The notes under the pieces: generated by a model | What the model was told of the DNA's origin: nothing | Database searches by the model: none | What the model saw: only the letters and a program-made list of their open reading frames with translations | Part shown: positions 1 to 8,814 of the stretch, piece after piece | How the letters are laid out: every line of letters starts with the position of its first letter | Numbering within the stretch: position 1 is the first letter of the stretch | NCBI RefSeq assembly: GCF_002723975.1 | Contig: NZ_BEWO01000013.1 | Span: forward strand, 1-64,000 | Direction of reading: 5' to 3' | Length of the DNA stretch: 64,000 bases | Origin: Gluconobacter japonicus | Lineage (GTDB): Bacteria > Pseudomonadota > Alphaproteobacteria > Acetobacterales > Acetobacteraceae | Program-made: the position numbers and the translations under genes

Positions 1-168
1 CATTTTCCCTTTTGCCGCCCACTTCATTGATCGGATAAAGGACACTCTGTTAACGCTATGAAAAGCTTTCTACGGTATCCCCAGACGAGATTGAGAGCGC
101 ACCCTTACAAAGCGTGTATCGTACGCATCCCTTTTCTCGTAAGCCGTTTTTCGCTCCAGGAGTCTCCG

Positions 169-1572
169 ATGACGGTCGATACACTACCCTCCATTACGTC
201 TTCTCTCTCACCTGATGAGAGGGAATGGCAGCTCATTATAGACGCCGTGGACCCTAGAATTCGTCTGATTGTTGCGAAAACCGTCGAAGAACGTGCTCCA
301 GAAGGTGTGGAGTTTTTCTACACCACGCTTTTAAATCATCCAGAAGCCTCTCCTTTTCTGTCTAACCAGATCGTCAACGATCATTTGCACTCTGCTCTTC
401 TAAAATGGTGTCTGTCACTTTTTTCAGCTCTCGCTCCTGACCTTTCGTCGCTTATTGCGACGCAACGCAGGATTGGTCTCGTCCATGCACGGATCCGGGT
501 TCCACTCCACGTCGTCATGCATGGAGCGCGCCTTCTTAAAAGCACTTTGAGGCAGTCTCTTTTTGACAGTGCGCTCTCCTCGAAAGACTTGTCGACAGCA
601 ATTAACTACGTCGAGAACATGATGGATCTCGCCATAGAGACGATGAGTCGGGAGTTTGTTCGAGATCTTCAAAAAGAAATCGAGACAGATGAAGCCTATC
701 GATTGATAACTTTAGGACAGGATGTCACCCTCGAAAGGGAGGTGCAACGTGCCGCCCTACTGGACTGGGGCCACAAAATTCTTCTGTCCATTTGCTGTAA
801 CGCTCCCCCTCCCCTCCCCCTCCTAGAATCTTCCGGCTTCGGGTTATGGCTTAATCACAAGGGTAGTCTGCTTTTCCCCAACACTAGCGGTATCGAACAT
901 ATCAGGACTGCTATCCGCAGGATTGATCATGTTCTGGTTCCTTCACTCGCTCTGGAAACACCGCCAGCAGCGACACGCATTCATGAACTGCAAGCACAAA
1001 TCGAAGAAATTCGTTTTTTGATGGATGATCTCTTCAAAGAAAGCGAAGCTCTTGAAAGTGGCCGCGATCCCCTCACCTGCACTTTGAACAGACGCTTCTT
1101 ACCAACCATCATGGCAAGAGAAGTTGCCCAATCTATCCGGAGGCAAGTTCCTTTCAGTATTCTGATGATCGATATCGACCACTTCAAAGCAATTAATGAT
1201 CGTTACGGTCACACCGGTGGCGATGCGGTTTTGCGTCAAGTGGCGGAAAAACTGGTTGCATCCTGTCGAACGAGCGATTTCATCTTCCGTTATGGCGGCG
1301 AAGAATTTCTTGTTGCTTTGGTAGAAACTGATGCACAGCGTGCGTTCCAGGTTGCTGAGAATATTCGCGAAAACATTACTCAAATCTCCACACAGCCAAC
1401 CGGGAGCACGTCCTCTGTCACTGCTTCAATCGGAGTTGCCCACTTTGAAGGGCACCCCGATTATACGCATCTCATCGAGGATGCGGATCGCGCCCTGTAT
1501 TATGCGAAGGCACGTGGCAGGAACTGCACAGTCATTGCAACGCCCAACTTGGACAGCCTGCCACGTTATTAA
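169..1572 (+). CDS. Globin-coupled sensor diguanylate cyclase (DosC/YddV type)
   Basis: The protein is 467 residues. The N-terminal part (about 15-170) reads as a sensor globin, with a candidate proximal haem ligand His106 in the IGLVHARIRVP context. A helical middle domain follows, then a C-terminal GGDEF domain with an intact GGEEF signature at 376-380. An RTSD inhibitory site (367-370) lies exactly five residues before it, so the enzyme should make cyclic di-GMP from GTP, feel product inhibition, and respond to oxygen or another haem ligand. I chose the ATG at 169 because AGGAG lies about seven bases upstream. A longer frame from 58 would add 37 residues that do not look like globin. Family assignment is firm; the ligand is inferred from the family. 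Confidence 0.88.
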   Translation: MTVDTLPSITSSLSPDEREWQLIIDAVDPRIRLIVAKTVEERAPEGVEFFYTTLLNHPEASPFLSNQIVNDHLHSALLKWCLSLFSALAPDLSSLIATQRRIGLVHARIRVPLHVVMHGARLLKSTLRQSLFDSALSSKDLSTAINYVENMMDLAIETMSREFVRDLQKEIETDEAYRLITLGQDVTLEREVQRAALLDWGHKILLSICCNAPPPLPLLESSGFGLWLNHKGSLLFPNTSGIEHIRTAIRRIDHVLVPSLALETPPAATRIHELQAQIEEIRFLMDDLFKESEALESGRDPLTCTLNRRFLPTIMAREVAQSIRRQVPFSILMIDIDHFKAINDRYGHTGGDAVLRQVAEKLVASCRTSDFIFRYGGEEFLVALVETDAQRAFQVAENIRENITQISTQPTGSTSSVTASIGVAHFEGHPDYTHLIEDADRALYYAKARGRNCTVIATPNLDSLPRY

Positions 1573-1609
1573 CATCCAGAATGAAGGATATTGAAAGCCA
1601 CGCTTGGAT

Positions 1610-2512
1610 TTATTCCTTACCAAGCGCTGTATTCAGAACCGCAGCCAGCCTCACACCAGCTTGTTGTAGTCGCAACTGAATGACTGGCCATGCGATCGAC
1701 GTGTACGCATCGCGTATATCTGCAGCCTTGGTCTCGGGAAGAGCTCCGTAAGCAATAGAACGGGCGAGAGAATGGCTTTCGTCGGTCCAATCAACTACCG
1801 CGTGATACAGATCACCTCCAGAAAGATCAGCAACCCAATATGTCGTTTCGTCTGCTGTAATGGTGGAAGCCAATTGATTGGCCTCTGCGCGGGCTTTGGT
1901 AAAATCAATCGTGTAATGTGGCCCCACAACCAGCGAAGCCTGACGATCCAGCACGCCCTCATCCCAAAGAGCATGAAGATTTATATGCCCGTTCTCTGTT
2001 TCTCCATAATAGGAAAGACGAATGGCATTTCCGCCTTTGTCATGATCGCGTTCAGCCGCGTGCAAGGGTTGATGCAAATCACCTACAAGATGCACAACCC
2101 ATTTGAGAGCATCCAGCCTCTGCTGCGGTGTGGCTGAACGATCTGCCAGTTGCTTTTCAAGCTCTGGAAGTTTTTCAACAACGCAATTGCCGTCCGCACA
2201 ATCACGCTCACGTTCGTAGGCCGGATTGGCAACATCTGTGTCGACATAATGCCACACTAATGTTTGGGGGAGACCGCCCTTCTTTTTGGGAACATGTCCG
2301 ATCGTATCGGGCCAGGATGCAACCTGATCTAATGTTTGATGCCCCTCCAAAGCAAGAAGAGCCTGCACGGCCTTTGCAGCTTCCGGTGTCAGACGGTCCT
2401 GAGCAATGTCAGCAACAATCGCATGGCCATATGGTCCCCATGCGTGAGCCTGCGGAGTACTGAGAATTACGGAAACGCAAGCTAAAGCAGCAGGGAATAT
2501 CCATGAGCGCAT
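1610..2512 (-). CDS. Secreted S1/P1-type nuclease
   Basis: This 300-residue protein belongs to the zinc-dependent S1/P1 single-strand nuclease and phospholipase C fold. A signal peptide of about 24 residues ends in AHA, so the mature chain would begin with Trp25. In this family the free N-terminal Trp is itself a zinc ligand. The other expected ligands are visible: His30, Asp69, His88, His141, Asp145 and the LHQPLH block at 147-151. The protein is probably periplasmic or secreted and degrades RNA or single-stranded DNA, perhaps for phosphate or nucleoside salvage. It is convergent with the diguanylate cyclase gene and appears to be transcribed alone. Confidence 0.9.
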   Translation of the reverse strand: MRSWIFPAALACVSVILSTPQAHAWGPYGHAIVADIAQDRLTPEAAKAVQALLALEGHQTLDQVASWPDTIGHVPKKKGGLPQTLVWHYVDTDVANPAYERERDCADGNCVVEKLPELEKQLADRSATPQQRLDALKWVVHLVGDLHQPLHAAERDHDKGGNAIRLSYYGETENGHINLHALWDEGVLDRQASLVVGPHYTIDFTKARAEANQLASTITADETTYWVADLSGGDLYHAVVDWTDESHSLARSIAYGALPETKAADIRDAYTSIAWPVIQLRLQQAGVRLAAVLNTALGKE

Positions 2513-2631
2513 AGAGAAAATCTCAAATCAAAGATGAAAGCTGATTTCTTTCTCTCATTCTTGCGGAATGCTCACAAGAAAAACCGGCAGGGTTGCCGGT
2601 GCTAAGAGGGCTGTTTTTTATCCACCCTAAA

Positions 2632-3873
2632 ATGACCGAACGGTTCAGTAACACCTTTTCAGAAAACGCGTCTGCCCTTACACAGGAACAAGAACAAGCT
2701 GACCCAAACATCGAGGTACACTTGCAACAGTCGGACCCACAAACAAAAGGTGCCTCTGCTCCAAGCTGGAAGCTGTCAACGGGAGAGAACGGTCCGGTTC
2801 TGTCTTTGCAAGGTTCCTGGACAGCCCGCAGCGGCAGCATTCCCTCTTTTCCGAAGAATGGTCTCGACGATGCTCCGGCCGGAAGTGTGCTTGCATTTGA
2901 TACACGTGAAACAGCGCGCTGGGACACAGGGCTTATTGCTTTCCTGTGGGACGTCAAACGCATAGGTCATGACAGGCACATCACTCTGGAGACACAGAGT
3001 CTTCCGGCACCGATGCGGCAATTACTTGATCTTCTGCCAGATGTTCCGGCGGTCAAACCTGCTCCCCGTCCGAAACGTCTTCCCTTCCTGGAAGCCCTCG
3101 GCGGACGCACGCTGAGTGGCCTGACGGAAATCGGAACCGTTGCCAGCCTTGGCGCCATGACGGTGAAGGGCGGCTTTCTGGCGTTAAGCGGTCGCAGCCG
3201 AATGCGGTTTGTCGATCTTCTGACCGATACGACGAATGCCGGCCCTTACGCTTTGCTGATTGTTGGCATCGTCAATTTTCTCGTTGGGGCCATTCTCGCT
3301 TTCGTTGGTGCTGTGGAACTCCAGAAATTTGCAGCCGGGATCTATGTTGCGAGCTTGGTTGGGATTGCGATGGTGCGTGAAATGGCGGCTGTCATGACGG
3401 CCATCATTATGGCTGGCAGAACAGGCGGGTCTTACGCTGCCCGCATCTCAACCATGCAGGGCAATGAAGAAATCGACGCGCTGAATGTTTTCGGTATCCC
3501 GACATCTACTTATCTGATTTTGCCTGCCGTTTTGTCGCTCGTCATCACCATGCCGTTTCTGTATCTCTATGGTTGCCTGGTCGGGATGCTCGGCGGCTTC
3601 GTCGTGGCTATTTCAATGCTCGATATTACGGCTGCCGGATATTTCCATCAGACCGTGACGTCCTTTGGGATTGGCCAGTTCATCTTCGCATTCGTGAAAA
3701 GCATTGTCTTTGGGGCATTCATCGGCCTAACCAGTTGCCGCATTGGACTAAAGGCAGGACGATCAGCCGCAGACGTCGGTATTGCCGCAACACGCGCCGT
3801 GGTTGTTGGAATTGTGGGCGTCATCGCCATCGACGCCATCTTTGCCGTTATCGCCGACGTGGTAGGGATCTGA
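2632..3873 (+). CDS. mlaE: MlaE-type ABC transporter permease with N-terminal STAS-like domain
   Basis: From the ATG at 2632 the protein has 413 residues. Roughly the first 150 form a STAS-like domain (about 60-140), which replaces the separate MlaB subunit of E. coli. The rest is a MlaE permease with about five membrane spans and the EMAAVMTAIIMAGRTG region typical of the family. It is the first gene of a tight operon with the ATPase, the MCE protein and a lipoprotein, and the complex should move phospholipid or another lipid between inner and outer membrane. The start is uncertain: 2632 lacks a good ribosome-binding site, and an in-frame TTG at 2593 is possible. Confidence 0.87.
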   Translation: MTERFSNTFSENASALTQEQEQADPNIEVHLQQSDPQTKGASAPSWKLSTGENGPVLSLQGSWTARSGSIPSFPKNGLDDAPAGSVLAFDTRETARWDTGLIAFLWDVKRIGHDRHITLETQSLPAPMRQLLDLLPDVPAVKPAPRPKRLPFLEALGGRTLSGLTEIGTVASLGAMTVKGGFLALSGRSRMRFVDLLTDTTNAGPYALLIVGIVNFLVGAILAFVGAVELQKFAAGIYVASLVGIAMVREMAAVMTAIIMAGRTGGSYAARISTMQGNEEIDALNVFGIPTSTYLILPAVLSLVITMPFLYLYGCLVGMLGGFVVAISMLDITAAGYFHQTVTSFGIGQFIFAFVKSIVFGAFIGLTSCRIGLKAGRSAADVGIAATRAVVVGIVGVIAIDAIFAVIADVVGI

Positions 3874-3876
3874 TCC

Positions 3877-4650
3877 ATGAGCGATACCAGACCAACCGTT
3901 CTTTCCATGAAAGACGTCACACTCGCTTTCGGCCCCAAGGTCATTCAGAAGAACATTACTCTGGACGTCAAAAAGGGCAGTATTTTTGCGGTTATGGGTG
4001 GATCAGGGTGCGGTAAAAGCACGCTTCTGAAAAGCATGATTGGCTTGCTGCGTCCGACTACCGGGGAATATCTTGTCGATGGTGTTCCATATTGGGATGG
4101 ATCTGAAGCAGAAAGAACCGAGCTTAATCATCGGTTCGGTGTTCTGTTCCAGAGTGGTGCGCTCTGGAGTTCCATGACAATCGGGGAAAATGTCGCCCTT
4201 CCTCTTCAGATGTTTACGGATCTGAAGCCCGATGTCATCCGAAGACTGGTTGAACTGAAGCTTGGTTTTGTTGGGATGTTACAAGCCATAGACCTTCAGC
4301 CTTCCGAAATCAGTGGCGGTATGCGCAAACGTGCAGGTCTGGCCCGCGCCATCGCGCTTGATCCGGACGTTCTGTTTTTCGACGAGCCGTCTGCCGGTCT
4401 GGACCCTATTACATCAGCCCGTCTGGATGATCTGATCCTTAATCTCCGGGATGGGCTGGGGGCGACGATTGTGATCGTCAGCCATGAGCTCTCCAGCCTT
4501 TTCCATATCGCTGACGATGGCATCTTCCTGGATGCCAAAACCAAAATACCCATCGCTCATGGCTCTCCACGAGACCTGCGCGATCACTGTGATGAACCTC
4601 AGGTCCATGCTTTCATGCATCGGGAACGTGACGAAGAAGGACGCAATTGA
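3877..4650 (+). CDS. mlaF: MlaF-type ABC transporter ATPase
   Basis: The 257-residue protein is a complete ABC ATPase. Walker A is GGSGCGKST at 41-49, the signature ISGGM is at 145-149 (the Mla/Ttg2 form ISGGMRKRAG, not LSGGQ), and Walker B ends in Asp169-Glu170. The gene starts three bases after the permease stop and overlaps the MCE gene by four bases (ATGA), so the three are translationally coupled. It energises lipid transport by the MlaE-type permease from the cytoplasmic face. The subfamily call rests on the signature variant and the neighbours. Confidence 0.92.
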   Translation: MSDTRPTVLSMKDVTLAFGPKVIQKNITLDVKKGSIFAVMGGSGCGKSTLLKSMIGLLRPTTGEYLVDGVPYWDGSEAERTELNHRFGVLFQSGALWSSMTIGENVALPLQMFTDLKPDVIRRLVELKLGFVGMLQAIDLQPSEISGGMRKRAGLARAIALDPDVLFFDEPSAGLDPITSARLDDLILNLRDGLGATIVIVSHELSSLFHIADDGIFLDAKTKIPIAHGSPRDLRDHCDEPQVHAFMHRERDEEGRN

Positions 4651-5612
4651 TGAACAGGCAAGCTCTTGTCGGTGCCTTTGTCGTAGGCGGTATCGGGCTG
4701 GCCGTTGGGGCGTTTGTGCTTTTCGGCAACTTTCATCCCTTCACCCGTATGGAAAAGGCTGTCCTGATTTTTCACGGCGCGTCTTCTGGGCTTTCCGTCG
4801 GGGCTCCCGTCACGTTTCGTGGTGTACAGGTTGGCGCGGTGGACAAGGTTGTCATCGAATACAACCCGGAGACAAAAGACGCTTACATTCCCGTGTATGT
4901 GACCATGCGTCCCGATAATATTACCCTGACAAGCAATTCAGCGCACCACCTTCCAACGATCAGGGACCTCGTCTCCCAAGGTCTACGGGGGGAAATGAAC
5001 CTCAAAAGCTTTGTCACAGGTTCGTCCGAGATTGATCTGGATTTCGCTCCGGAAGTTCCCGCTGTTCTGCATCCTGCAATTGCAACGATGACGGAAATTC
5101 CTACCAAACAGTCTTCCATTCAGGCTATGTCCCAAACCCTGCAAAATCTTCCCCTCAAAGAACTGGGGGATAATGCCAATGCGTCCCTTGCGGCAGTGCG
5201 GGAACTTTCTGACAGGCTGGACCGCGATCTTCCTGTATTGATCGAAAGTATTCGTTCCACGTCCGATCATAGTCGGGACATGGTTGATGCCAGCCGAGAT
5301 CTGATCACTCATCTTCAGCCGCAACTTGAACAGACACTTAAAAGCCTGAACAGGCTGGCCGATGCCGGATCAGAGCAACTTAACGCGCGCGGCAAGGATC
5401 TCCATCAACTTCTGGAAAACAGCAATGTCATGATCCAGAGAGCGGATCAAAGCCTGAGCAATATTCAGAGCATGACCTCCCCCCGCTCTTCTGAGAGAGC
5501 CAATCTGGAGGCAAGTCTGCGGGACCTGGCCTCTGCTGCTTCTGCACTTCGCGGCTTTGCCAATGATGTCGAACGCAATCCGCAACTTCTGCTGACGGGA
5601 CGCCGCCCATGA
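4647..5612 (+). CDS. mlaD: MlaD-like MCE-domain lipid-binding protein
   Basis: The protein has 321 residues: one N-terminal membrane anchor (about 8-27) followed by a single MCE domain (about 38-120, with the SSGLSVGAPVTFRGVQVG motif). The long C-terminal half is largely helical and likely coiled (about 160-310). MCE proteins form hexameric rings that receive hydrophobic substrate in the periplasm and pass it to or from the permease. The extended helical tail is longer than in E. coli MlaD and resembles the longer MCE proteins that bridge more of the periplasm. It overlaps the ATPase gene and the following lipoprotein gene by four bases each. Confidence 0.88.
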   Translation: MMNRQALVGAFVVGGIGLAVGAFVLFGNFHPFTRMEKAVLIFHGASSGLSVGAPVTFRGVQVGAVDKVVIEYNPETKDAYIPVYVTMRPDNITLTSNSAHHLPTIRDLVSQGLRGEMNLKSFVTGSSEIDLDFAPEVPAVLHPAIATMTEIPTKQSSIQAMSQTLQNLPLKELGDNANASLAAVRELSDRLDRDLPVLIESIRSTSDHSRDMVDASRDLITHLQPQLEQTLKSLNRLADAGSEQLNARGKDLHQLLENSNVMIQRADQSLSNIQSMTSPRSSERANLEASLRDLASAASALRGFANDVERNPQLLLTGRRP

Positions 5613-6181
5613 AACTCTCTTTTGCTTCTTTAGCCGTTACAGGACTGCTACTGAGCGGATGCGCCTCCGCACCTATCCAGTTCTACACTCTGGGCGCCCC
5701 TGCCATTGCGAGCACAACTACCGCGCTTGGCCCTACCACGCCGGTTGTTACTGTCGATCCGGTGCAAGTGCCTGATTATCTGGATAGTCAGGATATGCTT
5801 GTCAGACACGGAGACGTTCTGGACCGTAGCCCGCATGGCCGATGGGCAAGCCGCCTGTCACGCGGAGTGACGGATCTCGTCACCGCCAGGCTCTCGCAGA
5901 TTTGGCCATCCGTTTTCGTAACGTCGCAGAGTTCAGCATCAACGCCTGGGACGCGACTGAACATCACGGTCACACGACTGGATATTGCAACAGACGGTCT
6001 GGGCACACTGGAAGCGGACTGGTCTTTCATTCCCACAAACGAGAAGAAACCTGCCCTGCATCATCGGGCAAGTTTCACAGCCCGCGGCTCGATTGTCACG
6101 GATGCAGGGAACGTTGCTTTGACACGCGATTTGGTTGAGCAACTTTCCGCGGCAATCGGAGCCTCAACTCCACAGCTCTAA
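5609..6181 (+). CDS. PqiC/ABC-auxiliary lipoprotein
   Basis: The 190-residue protein begins with a lipoprotein signal ending LLLSGC, so Cys18 should be lipidated. The remainder resembles the ABC-type transport auxiliary lipoprotein family (PqiC-like), with the early IQFYTLG motif and the later SRLSRGVTDLVTARL segment. It overlaps mlaD by four bases and is the last gene of the operon. It is expected to sit on the inner leaflet of the outer membrane and to dock the MCE assembly. No MlaC-like periplasmic carrier is encoded next to it, so this operon combines a Mla-like core with a PqiC-like partner. Confidence 0.82.
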   Translation: MKLSFASLAVTGLLLSGCASAPIQFYTLGAPAIASTTTALGPTTPVVTVDPVQVPDYLDSQDMLVRHGDVLDRSPHGRWASRLSRGVTDLVTARLSQIWPSVFVTSQSSASTPGTRLNITVTRLDIATDGLGTLEADWSFIPTNEKKPALHHRASFTARGSIVTDAGNVALTRDLVEQLSAAIGASTPQL

Positions 6182-6185
6182 CAAT

Positions 6186-6218
6186 ATATCGCAGGGATCA
6201 CGAACTACTCTGCGATAT
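6186..6218. terminator. Inverted repeat between convergent genes
   Basis: ATATCGCAG at 6186-6194 and CTGCGATAT at 6210-6218 form a nine-base perfect stem between the convergent lipoprotein and ribokinase genes. There is no long T run on either side, so a shared terminator is plausible but not proven. Confidence 0.4.
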
Positions 6219-6226
6219 GCCCCTGC

Positions 6227-7183
6227 TCACTCCGCGGGTTGAGCAGCCATCAAAGTCACAACATCGTTCCATTCTGGCGCTGCATCCGCCGCGCCATGCC
6301 GGGTTGTCGCAAGAGCTCCGCATGCTGAAGCGATACGTACCGCGTGTTCGAGGGTATGTCCCTGCGCCAAGGCAAACGCCAACCCGGCATTGAAGCAGTC
6401 TCCTGCCGCAACCGTATCGACAGGTTGAATCCGAAACGGCGCGCTATATCCGCTCTGCGTACCATCATGCCAGAACACGCCGCGACTCCCCATTTTCACA
6501 AGAGCTGCTTTTACTCCTTTGGTGAGCAGAGCCTCGGCTGCGCGTGCCGCATCCTCAACAGTGTCAGGGCGGATACCCGTCAATTGAAATGTTTCACTCT
6601 CATTGGGCGTCAGAATATCGATTTCCTGCCAAAGATCTTCCAGAAGTCCGTGTTCCGGTGCGGGAGCTGGATCAAGTACTACAATAGCTCCAGCACTCCG
6701 CGCACGTCGCGCCGCGGCAAGAACCGCAAGCTGCGGAATTTCCAATTGCAGCAGAAGAACTTTGGCGCGCCTTAACCACTCGTCGGCGGAAGAGACATCC
6801 GTTTCATCAACAGCCATATTTGCGCCACCAACAACAGTGATGCAGTTTTCGCTGCTTTCATCAATTCCAATCAAGGCAATACCGGTTGGATTGGCCGCAT
6901 CCTCACGCAGAGGAGAAAGGTCCACACCAAAGCGCTCCAGTTCCTGACGCGCCTGTATACCAAAGCCGTCCTGACCAATCCGACCTGCGAGAGCAACCTG
7001 CACTCCGGCTCCGGCCGCAAGCCGCCCCGCCGCCGCAGCCTGATTACTGCCTTTGCCACCGAGCATGACGGCGTAGCTTTCCCCATGAACTGTCTCTCCT
7101 GGCCGCGGCAGACGGGCGGCCCGAGCCGTAACGTCAATATTAATGCTTCCAAAAGACAGGATCAGAGGTGTGTTGTCGGACAT
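6227..7183 (-). CDS. rbsK: Ribokinase (PfkB family)
   Basis: The 318-residue PfkB carbohydrate kinase has GGKGSN at 42-47 (sugar binding) and DTVAAGD at 256-262, with Asp262 as catalytic base. That DTxAAGD form is the one found in ribokinases. It should phosphorylate D-ribose to ribose 5-phosphate and so feed the pentose phosphate pathway, which is central in Gluconobacter-like metabolism. No ribose transporter or regulator is adjacent, so the sugar may come from nucleosides or general uptake. Other pentose or deoxyribose substrates cannot be excluded. Confidence 0.87.
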   Translation of the reverse strand: MSDNTPLILSFGSINIDVTARAARLPRPGETVHGESYAVMLGGKGSNQAAAAGRLAAGAGVQVALAGRIGQDGFGIQARQELERFGVDLSPLREDAANPTGIALIGIDESSENCITVVGGANMAVDETDVSSADEWLRRAKVLLLQLEIPQLAVLAAARRARSAGAIVVLDPAPAPEHGLLEDLWQEIDILTPNESETFQLTGIRPDTVEDAARAAEALLTKGVKAALVKMGSRGVFWHDGTQSGYSAPFRIQPVDTVAAGDCFNAGLAFALAQGHTLEHAVRIASACGALATTRHGAADAAPEWNDVVTLMAAQPAE

Positions 7184-7570
7184 GGCTTCATCTCAATAAA
7201 AAGAAGCCCCTCTTTAACACTTCACATGACTTTCCGTCAGCATGACGTGCATCATTCGGGGGTAATGTGATCAGGAAACGCCTGCATCACACCTTTGATC
7301 TGCAAACAGCCATTATAAAAAACATCCGAAAACAGTGCTGCTCATGCCATTTCCACGGGTGACGCATTTCATCTCATCCGCCCCTCAAAAACTTCTAAAT
7401 TTCCCCATTTCTCTTCGAATATTATTTTCTATCAGAAGAGTATTATTTTCATTTTAATGCCCTCATTGTTAAGCTATCCTTCACACATTCACTTGTTTTG
7501 CACTGAGGTCTGGACGGACCTGCTGTGCGTCCTGCTCGAAACAGATATAGCTCAAAAGGTTCTGTCCGTT
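7184..7570. other. Intergenic region, mostly featureless
   Basis: This 387-base gap separates the ribokinase start from the likely start of the next gene. It is AT-rich near its right end, where TATTATTTTC occurs twice in direct orientation about 20 bases apart around 7420-7450. An in-frame upstream start at 7457 would extend the next gene into this region, but the added residues look non-coding. I see no RNA gene, clear operator or terminator. Confidence 0.4.
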
Positions 7571-7984
7571 ATGTCTTCTACCAGCCGCCAGACCACCTCC
7601 CGTTCCACGACAAAAAAACCCGCAACCTCCGCCCGTACAAAAAAAACCGAGCCGGTTGTTGAAGCTGCGCAGGAGCCGGAAGTAAAAGTTGAAGTAATAG
7701 AGACGGAAGTCGTTTCAGTACCCGTCGTAAACCCTTTCCTTACCGACATGGTCTGTGCTTTTGACAGCGCCTGGTATGTCCGCGAATACCCTGATGTTGC
7801 AGCCGCTGGATTTGATGCCGCAACACATTATAGAGAATCTGGATATCGCGAGGGTCGGCAGCCAAACCGTTTTTTCAGCCCGCACGATTATCGCGCAGCC
7901 AATCCCGATCTTGCAGAATATGAAGGGGACCTTTTCCTGCACTTCATTTTCTATGGCATCAAGGAAGGCAGACGTCTGCGCTAG
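7571..7984 (+). CDS. Small protein with Lys/Thr/Ser-rich N-terminus and a YPDVA-type domain
   Basis: From the ATG at 7571 (AAAAGG about 11 bases upstream) the protein has 137 residues. The first 35 are rich in Ser, Thr, Lys and Arg, like a histone-type tail, followed by a Glu/Val-rich linker. The C-terminal 75 residues hold two imperfect copies of a repeat: FDSAWYVREYPDVAAAG...HYRESGYREGR, then FSPHDYRAANPDL...HFIFYGIKEGR. Such modules occur in surface-polysaccharide and large adhesin-like proteins of proteobacteria, usually as parts of much longer chains. No signal peptide is seen and function is unknown. Confidence 0.65.
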   Translation: MSSTSRQTTSRSTTKKPATSARTKKTEPVVEAAQEPEVKVEVIETEVVSVPVVNPFLTDMVCAFDSAWYVREYPDVAAAGFDAATHYRESGYREGRQPNRFFSPHDYRAANPDLAEYEGDLFLHFIFYGIKEGRRLR

Positions 7985-8104
7985 TTCTGGAGCAAAGCCT
8001 TGGCCTGACAGCCTTTTGTCCTGCAAACAGAGCAAAGCCACATTGATCTGAGACCCTGAACGGGAGAAACTTCTTTTATGAAGCCCGTTCAGGAGTGTGG
8101 AACC

Positions 8105-8665
8105 ATGGGAAACCGCCGCTTACGTATTGCCATCGACATGGACGAAGTGATCGCGGATGCTTTTGCTGCGCAACGTCTCTGGTATCAGGTTACCCATGGA
8201 TACACTTGGACTGATGACGAATTAAAAGGTCGACATCTGGGAGATCTGGCCGCTCCGGAACATGCTGAGGACATGCAGAAACTCCTCCATGCCGGAGAGT
8301 TCTTCGCTGATCTGACGGTCATGCCTGGTGCCAAAGACGCATTGAAACAGCTCAGTCAGGATTTCGATATTTTCATTACGACTGCTGCGATGGAATATCC
8401 TGCATCCTGTGCGCCCAAATTTCGGTGGCTTCAGAAGAATTTTCCTTTTATTTCCCCACTCAATATCGTTTTTTGCGGCCATAAAAACATTCTCGCTGCA
8501 GACTATCTGATCGACGACAATGTGCGGCATTTCCGTAATTTTCAGGGTCAGGGCGTTCTTTTCTCCGCCCTTCATAACCAGAACGTAGCGTGGTCTCCCC
8601 GCGTCAATAACTGGCACGAGGCTGTTTCTTATCTGAGTGGCCAACTGCACTCTCAAAAAGAGTGA
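8105..8665 (+). CDS. 5'(3')-deoxyribonucleotidase-like HAD phosphatase
   Basis: The 186-residue protein starts with RIAIDMDEVIAD, in which Asp11 and Asp13 are the nucleophile and acid/base of the HAD fold. It ends its core with LIDDNVRHF, the metal-binding acidic pair. Overall it resembles the NT5C 5'(3')-deoxyribonucleotidase family, which removes phosphate from (deoxy)nucleoside monophosphates in the cytoplasm. AGGAG lies ten bases before the ATG at 8105. An in-frame ATG at 8078 also has a GGGAG upstream and would add nine residues, but family members normally begin a few residues before the DMDEV motif. Confidence 0.75.
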   Translation: MGNRRLRIAIDMDEVIADAFAAQRLWYQVTHGYTWTDDELKGRHLGDLAAPEHAEDMQKLLHAGEFFADLTVMPGAKDALKQLSQDFDIFITTAAMEYPASCAPKFRWLQKNFPFISPLNIVFCGHKNILAADYLIDDNVRHFRNFQGQGVLFSALHNQNVAWSPRVNNWHEAVSYLSGQLHSQKE

Positions 8666-8705
8666 GTTCTCAGGCTGACCATGCGGCGAAACGCGGATAA
8701 TAATA

Positions 8706-8719
8706 TTACAATATTGTAA
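8706..8719. promoter_or_regulatory. Perfect 14-bp palindrome upstream of acetyl-CoA synthetase
   Basis: TTACAATATTGTAA is a perfect palindrome about 95 bases before the likely start of the acetyl-CoA synthetase gene, in an AT-rich stretch between genes. It has the size and symmetry of a repressor or activator operator. I cannot name the regulator. Confidence 0.5.
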
Positions 8720-8814
8720 GCTGCTTTGGTTTTTTTGCTTTTGGCTTTGTGCCTCAGTTTACGATACAGCTTTGCTCCCGTTTTCAGCTTCTGGTCTGTG
8801 AGCACGCTTCCTTT

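Noticed and set aside
1601-1626. CGCTTGG/CCAAGCG inverted repeat at the end of the S1/P1 nuclease gene
   Set aside because: Seven-base arms partly inside the coding sequence and no T run; too weak to call a terminator.
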